A stretch of DNA of 7,944 nt, taken from positions 1-7,944 of the forward strand of contig URHH01000115.1 in the NCBI GenBank assembly GCA_900547615.1. The letters are read 5' to 3'. The notes under the pieces were generated by a model that was not told the DNA's origin, ran no database searches, and worked only from the letters and a program-made list of their open reading frames with translations. Shown here one piece after another: positions 6,682-7,944 of this stretch. The stretch is from an uncultured Blautia sp. (GTDB lineage Bacteria; Bacillota; Clostridia; Lachnospirales; Lachnospiraceae). Each line of letters starts with the position of its first letter. Within the stretch, counting starts at the first letter, position 1. Made by a program: the position numbers and the translations under genes.

Positions 6682-7944
6682 AAATACCCAGGATTCTTTT
6701 TGCAGCGGGAGCAAGCGGAAGCGGAAAAACCCTGATCACCTGCGGATTTCTTCAGGCTCTCGTAAACAGAGGCTTACGTCCGGCATCTTTTAAATGCGGA
6801 CCGGATTACATAGACCCTATGTTCCACAGCCGGGTGATCGGAACAAAATCAAGAAACCTTGATACTTTCTTCACTTCAAAGGAGATGACGCGGTATCTTC
6901 TCGGAGAAAACGCAGAGGACTGCGATCTTGCTGTGATGGAAGGCGTGATGGGATATTATGACGGCGTGGGCGGAAATACAAGTAAGGCAAGCGCCTATGA
7001 CCTGGCAGATACTACAGACACCCCGGTTGTTCTTATCGTAAACAGTAAGGGAATGAGCGTATCTCTTGCAGCGTACATAAAAGGTTTTCTGGAGTTTCAG
7101 GAAAACAGCCACATAAAAGGGGTGATTTTTAATCAGATGTCCCCTATGCTGTATCCGCGAATGAAAGCCCTCGTAGAAGAAACGCTTCCCGTTCGCGTTC
7201 TGGGATATGTGCCGAAGGTGGAAGACTGTACCATTGAAAGCCGCCATCTCGGTCTTGTGCTTCCGGAGGAAATCGAAGGATTGAAGGAACGTCTCCTTCG
7301 TCTTTCTGAAATTCTGGAAAAAACTCTTGATATAGACGGGATCCTTGCTCTTGCAGAAGAAGCAGGAGAGCTTTCTGTGTCGGAGAACTGCTTAAAAGAA
7401 AAGGAAGCATACGGATACAAAAGCCCCAGACCTCTTCGGATCGGCGTGGCAAAGGACGAGGCGTTCTGCTTTTTCTATGAAGACAATTTCCGTCTTTTAA
7501 AAAGTATGGGAGCAGAGCTTGTATGGTTTTCCCCGATCCATGAGAAAAAGCTTCCGGAAAATCTGGACGGGCTTTTATTGTACGGAGGCTACCCGGAGCT
7601 TTATGCAGAGACACTGGAAAAAAACAGTTCCATGCGAAGTGCAGTGAAAGAAGCAATCAAAGGGGGAATGCCCTGTCTTGCAGAATGCGGAGGATTCCTC
7701 TATCTTCATGAGGAACTGGAAGATATGGAAGGGATTCCCCATAAAATGGCAGGAATTATCGAAGGGAAGGCTTACCATACAGGAAAGCTTGGACGATTCG
7801 GTTATATTTCCTTAAAGCAGCAGCGGGAAGTGCTGGGGGAAAAAGAGCTGGGGGAAATTCTGGCTCATGAATTCCATTACTTTGATTCTCCTCACTGCGG
7901 AGAGGATTTTTATGCAGAGAAGCCGGGAGGAAAGAGAGGCTGGG
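6678..7944 (+). CDS. cbiA: CbiA, cobyrinate a,c-diamide synthase (3' end outside the window)
   Basis: CbiA amidates the a and c side chains of cobyrinate using glutamine and ATP. The frame is open for 422 codons to the window edge, slightly short of the family's usual length of about 450, so only the end is missing. The N-terminal synthetase domain has the P-loop GASGSGKT (residues 11-18), FKCGPDYIDPMFH and MEGVMGYYDGVGG. The C-terminal glutamine amidotransferase domain has the nucleophile motif CLAECGGFLYL, with catalytic Cys337, and the His-containing HEFHYFDS (397-404). YDGVGG and the cobyrinate context favour CbiA over the related CobB hydrogenobyrinate enzyme. ATG 6678 overlaps the CbiT stop by four bases and follows the G-rich AGGGGGG (6664-6670) by seven bases. 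No frame break was seen. Confidence 0.95.
   Translation, partial: MKIPRILFAAGASGSGKTLITCGFLQALVNRGLRPASFKCGPDYIDPMFHSRVIGTKSRNLDTFFTSKEMTRYLLGENAEDCDLAVMEGVMGYYDGVGGNTSKASAYDLADTTDTPVVLIVNSKGMSVSLAAYIKGFLEFQENSHIKGVIFNQMSPMLYPRMKALVEETLPVRVLGYVPKVEDCTIESRHLGLVLPEEIEGLKERLLRLSEILEKTLDIDGILALAEEAGELSVSENCLKEKEAYGYKSPRPLRIGVAKDEAFCFFYEDNFRLLKSMGAELVWFSPIHEKKLPENLDGLLLYGGYPELYAETLEKNSSMRSAVKEAIKGGMPCLAECGGFLYLHEELEDMEGIPHKMAGIIEGKAYHTGKLGRFGYISLKQQREVLGEKELGEILAHEFHYFDSPHCGEDFYAEKPGGKRGW

Noticed and set aside
7144..7656. Minus-strand 170-codon open frame, and others at 5647-6114 and 6876-7247
   Set aside because: They lie antisense to strongly conserved cbi genes, have no recognisable motifs, and look like shadows of the coding strand.
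1..7944. Search for CRISPR arrays, insertion sequences, tRNA or rRNA genes and defence or toxin systems
   Set aside because: No repeat arrays, transposase motifs, inverted terminal repeats or RNA genes other than the riboswitch were seen; nearly all the sequence is explained by the operon.

Overview
The window holds a promoter, a cobalamin riboswitch with its terminator, and the first seven genes of an anaerobic (early cobalt insertion) cobalamin (B12) biosynthesis operon, all on the + strand. It suggests a Gram-positive Clostridia bacterium, probably a Lachnospiraceae-type gut anaerobe. That placement is inference: it rests on the cbi-type enzyme set, strong GGAGG ribosome binding sites, AGA/GGA/CTT-rich codon use and the intrinsic terminator in the leader, and no marker gene is present.

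Layout. Positions 1-63 show no gene. A near-consensus promoter (TTGACT, 17-base spacer, TATAAT) lies at 64-92. A riboswitch aptamer at about 105-235 and an intrinsic terminator at 261-297 fill the leader. Then follow cbiD (349-1477), cbiL/cobI (1489-2175), cbiF/cobM (2180-2938), cbiG (2935-3978), cbiH/cobJ (3971-4702), a CbiJ(CobK)-CbiE-CbiT three-domain fusion (4716-6681), and cbiA (6678 to the window end, incomplete). Junctions are tight: short gaps, ATGA overlaps and an 8-base overlap. This fits one translationally coupled transcript that is shut off when cobalamin is plentiful.

Pathway. CbiL methylates C20, CbiH C17 (with ring contraction), and CbiF C11. CbiG opens and removes the two-carbon fragment, and CbiD methylates C1. 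CbiJ reduces cobalt-precorrin-6A. CbiT methylates C15 with decarboxylation, and CbiE methylates C5. CbiA amidates side chains a and c of cobyrinate. CbiC (the methyl-shifting mutase) and the cobaltochelatase are not in the window.

The main surprise is two reading-frame breaks in an otherwise well-conserved operon. In cbiD, the frame changes near 715; the pieces fit best with a 20-base deletion that removes a conserved stretch. In the cbiJ part of the fusion, the frame changes near 5052; this fits a 2-base deletion or a 1-base insertion. If real, both would block B12 synthesis and the strain would need external corrinoid. If not, they are assembly errors. I found no sign of an undescribed system: every gene is a recognisable member of a known family.
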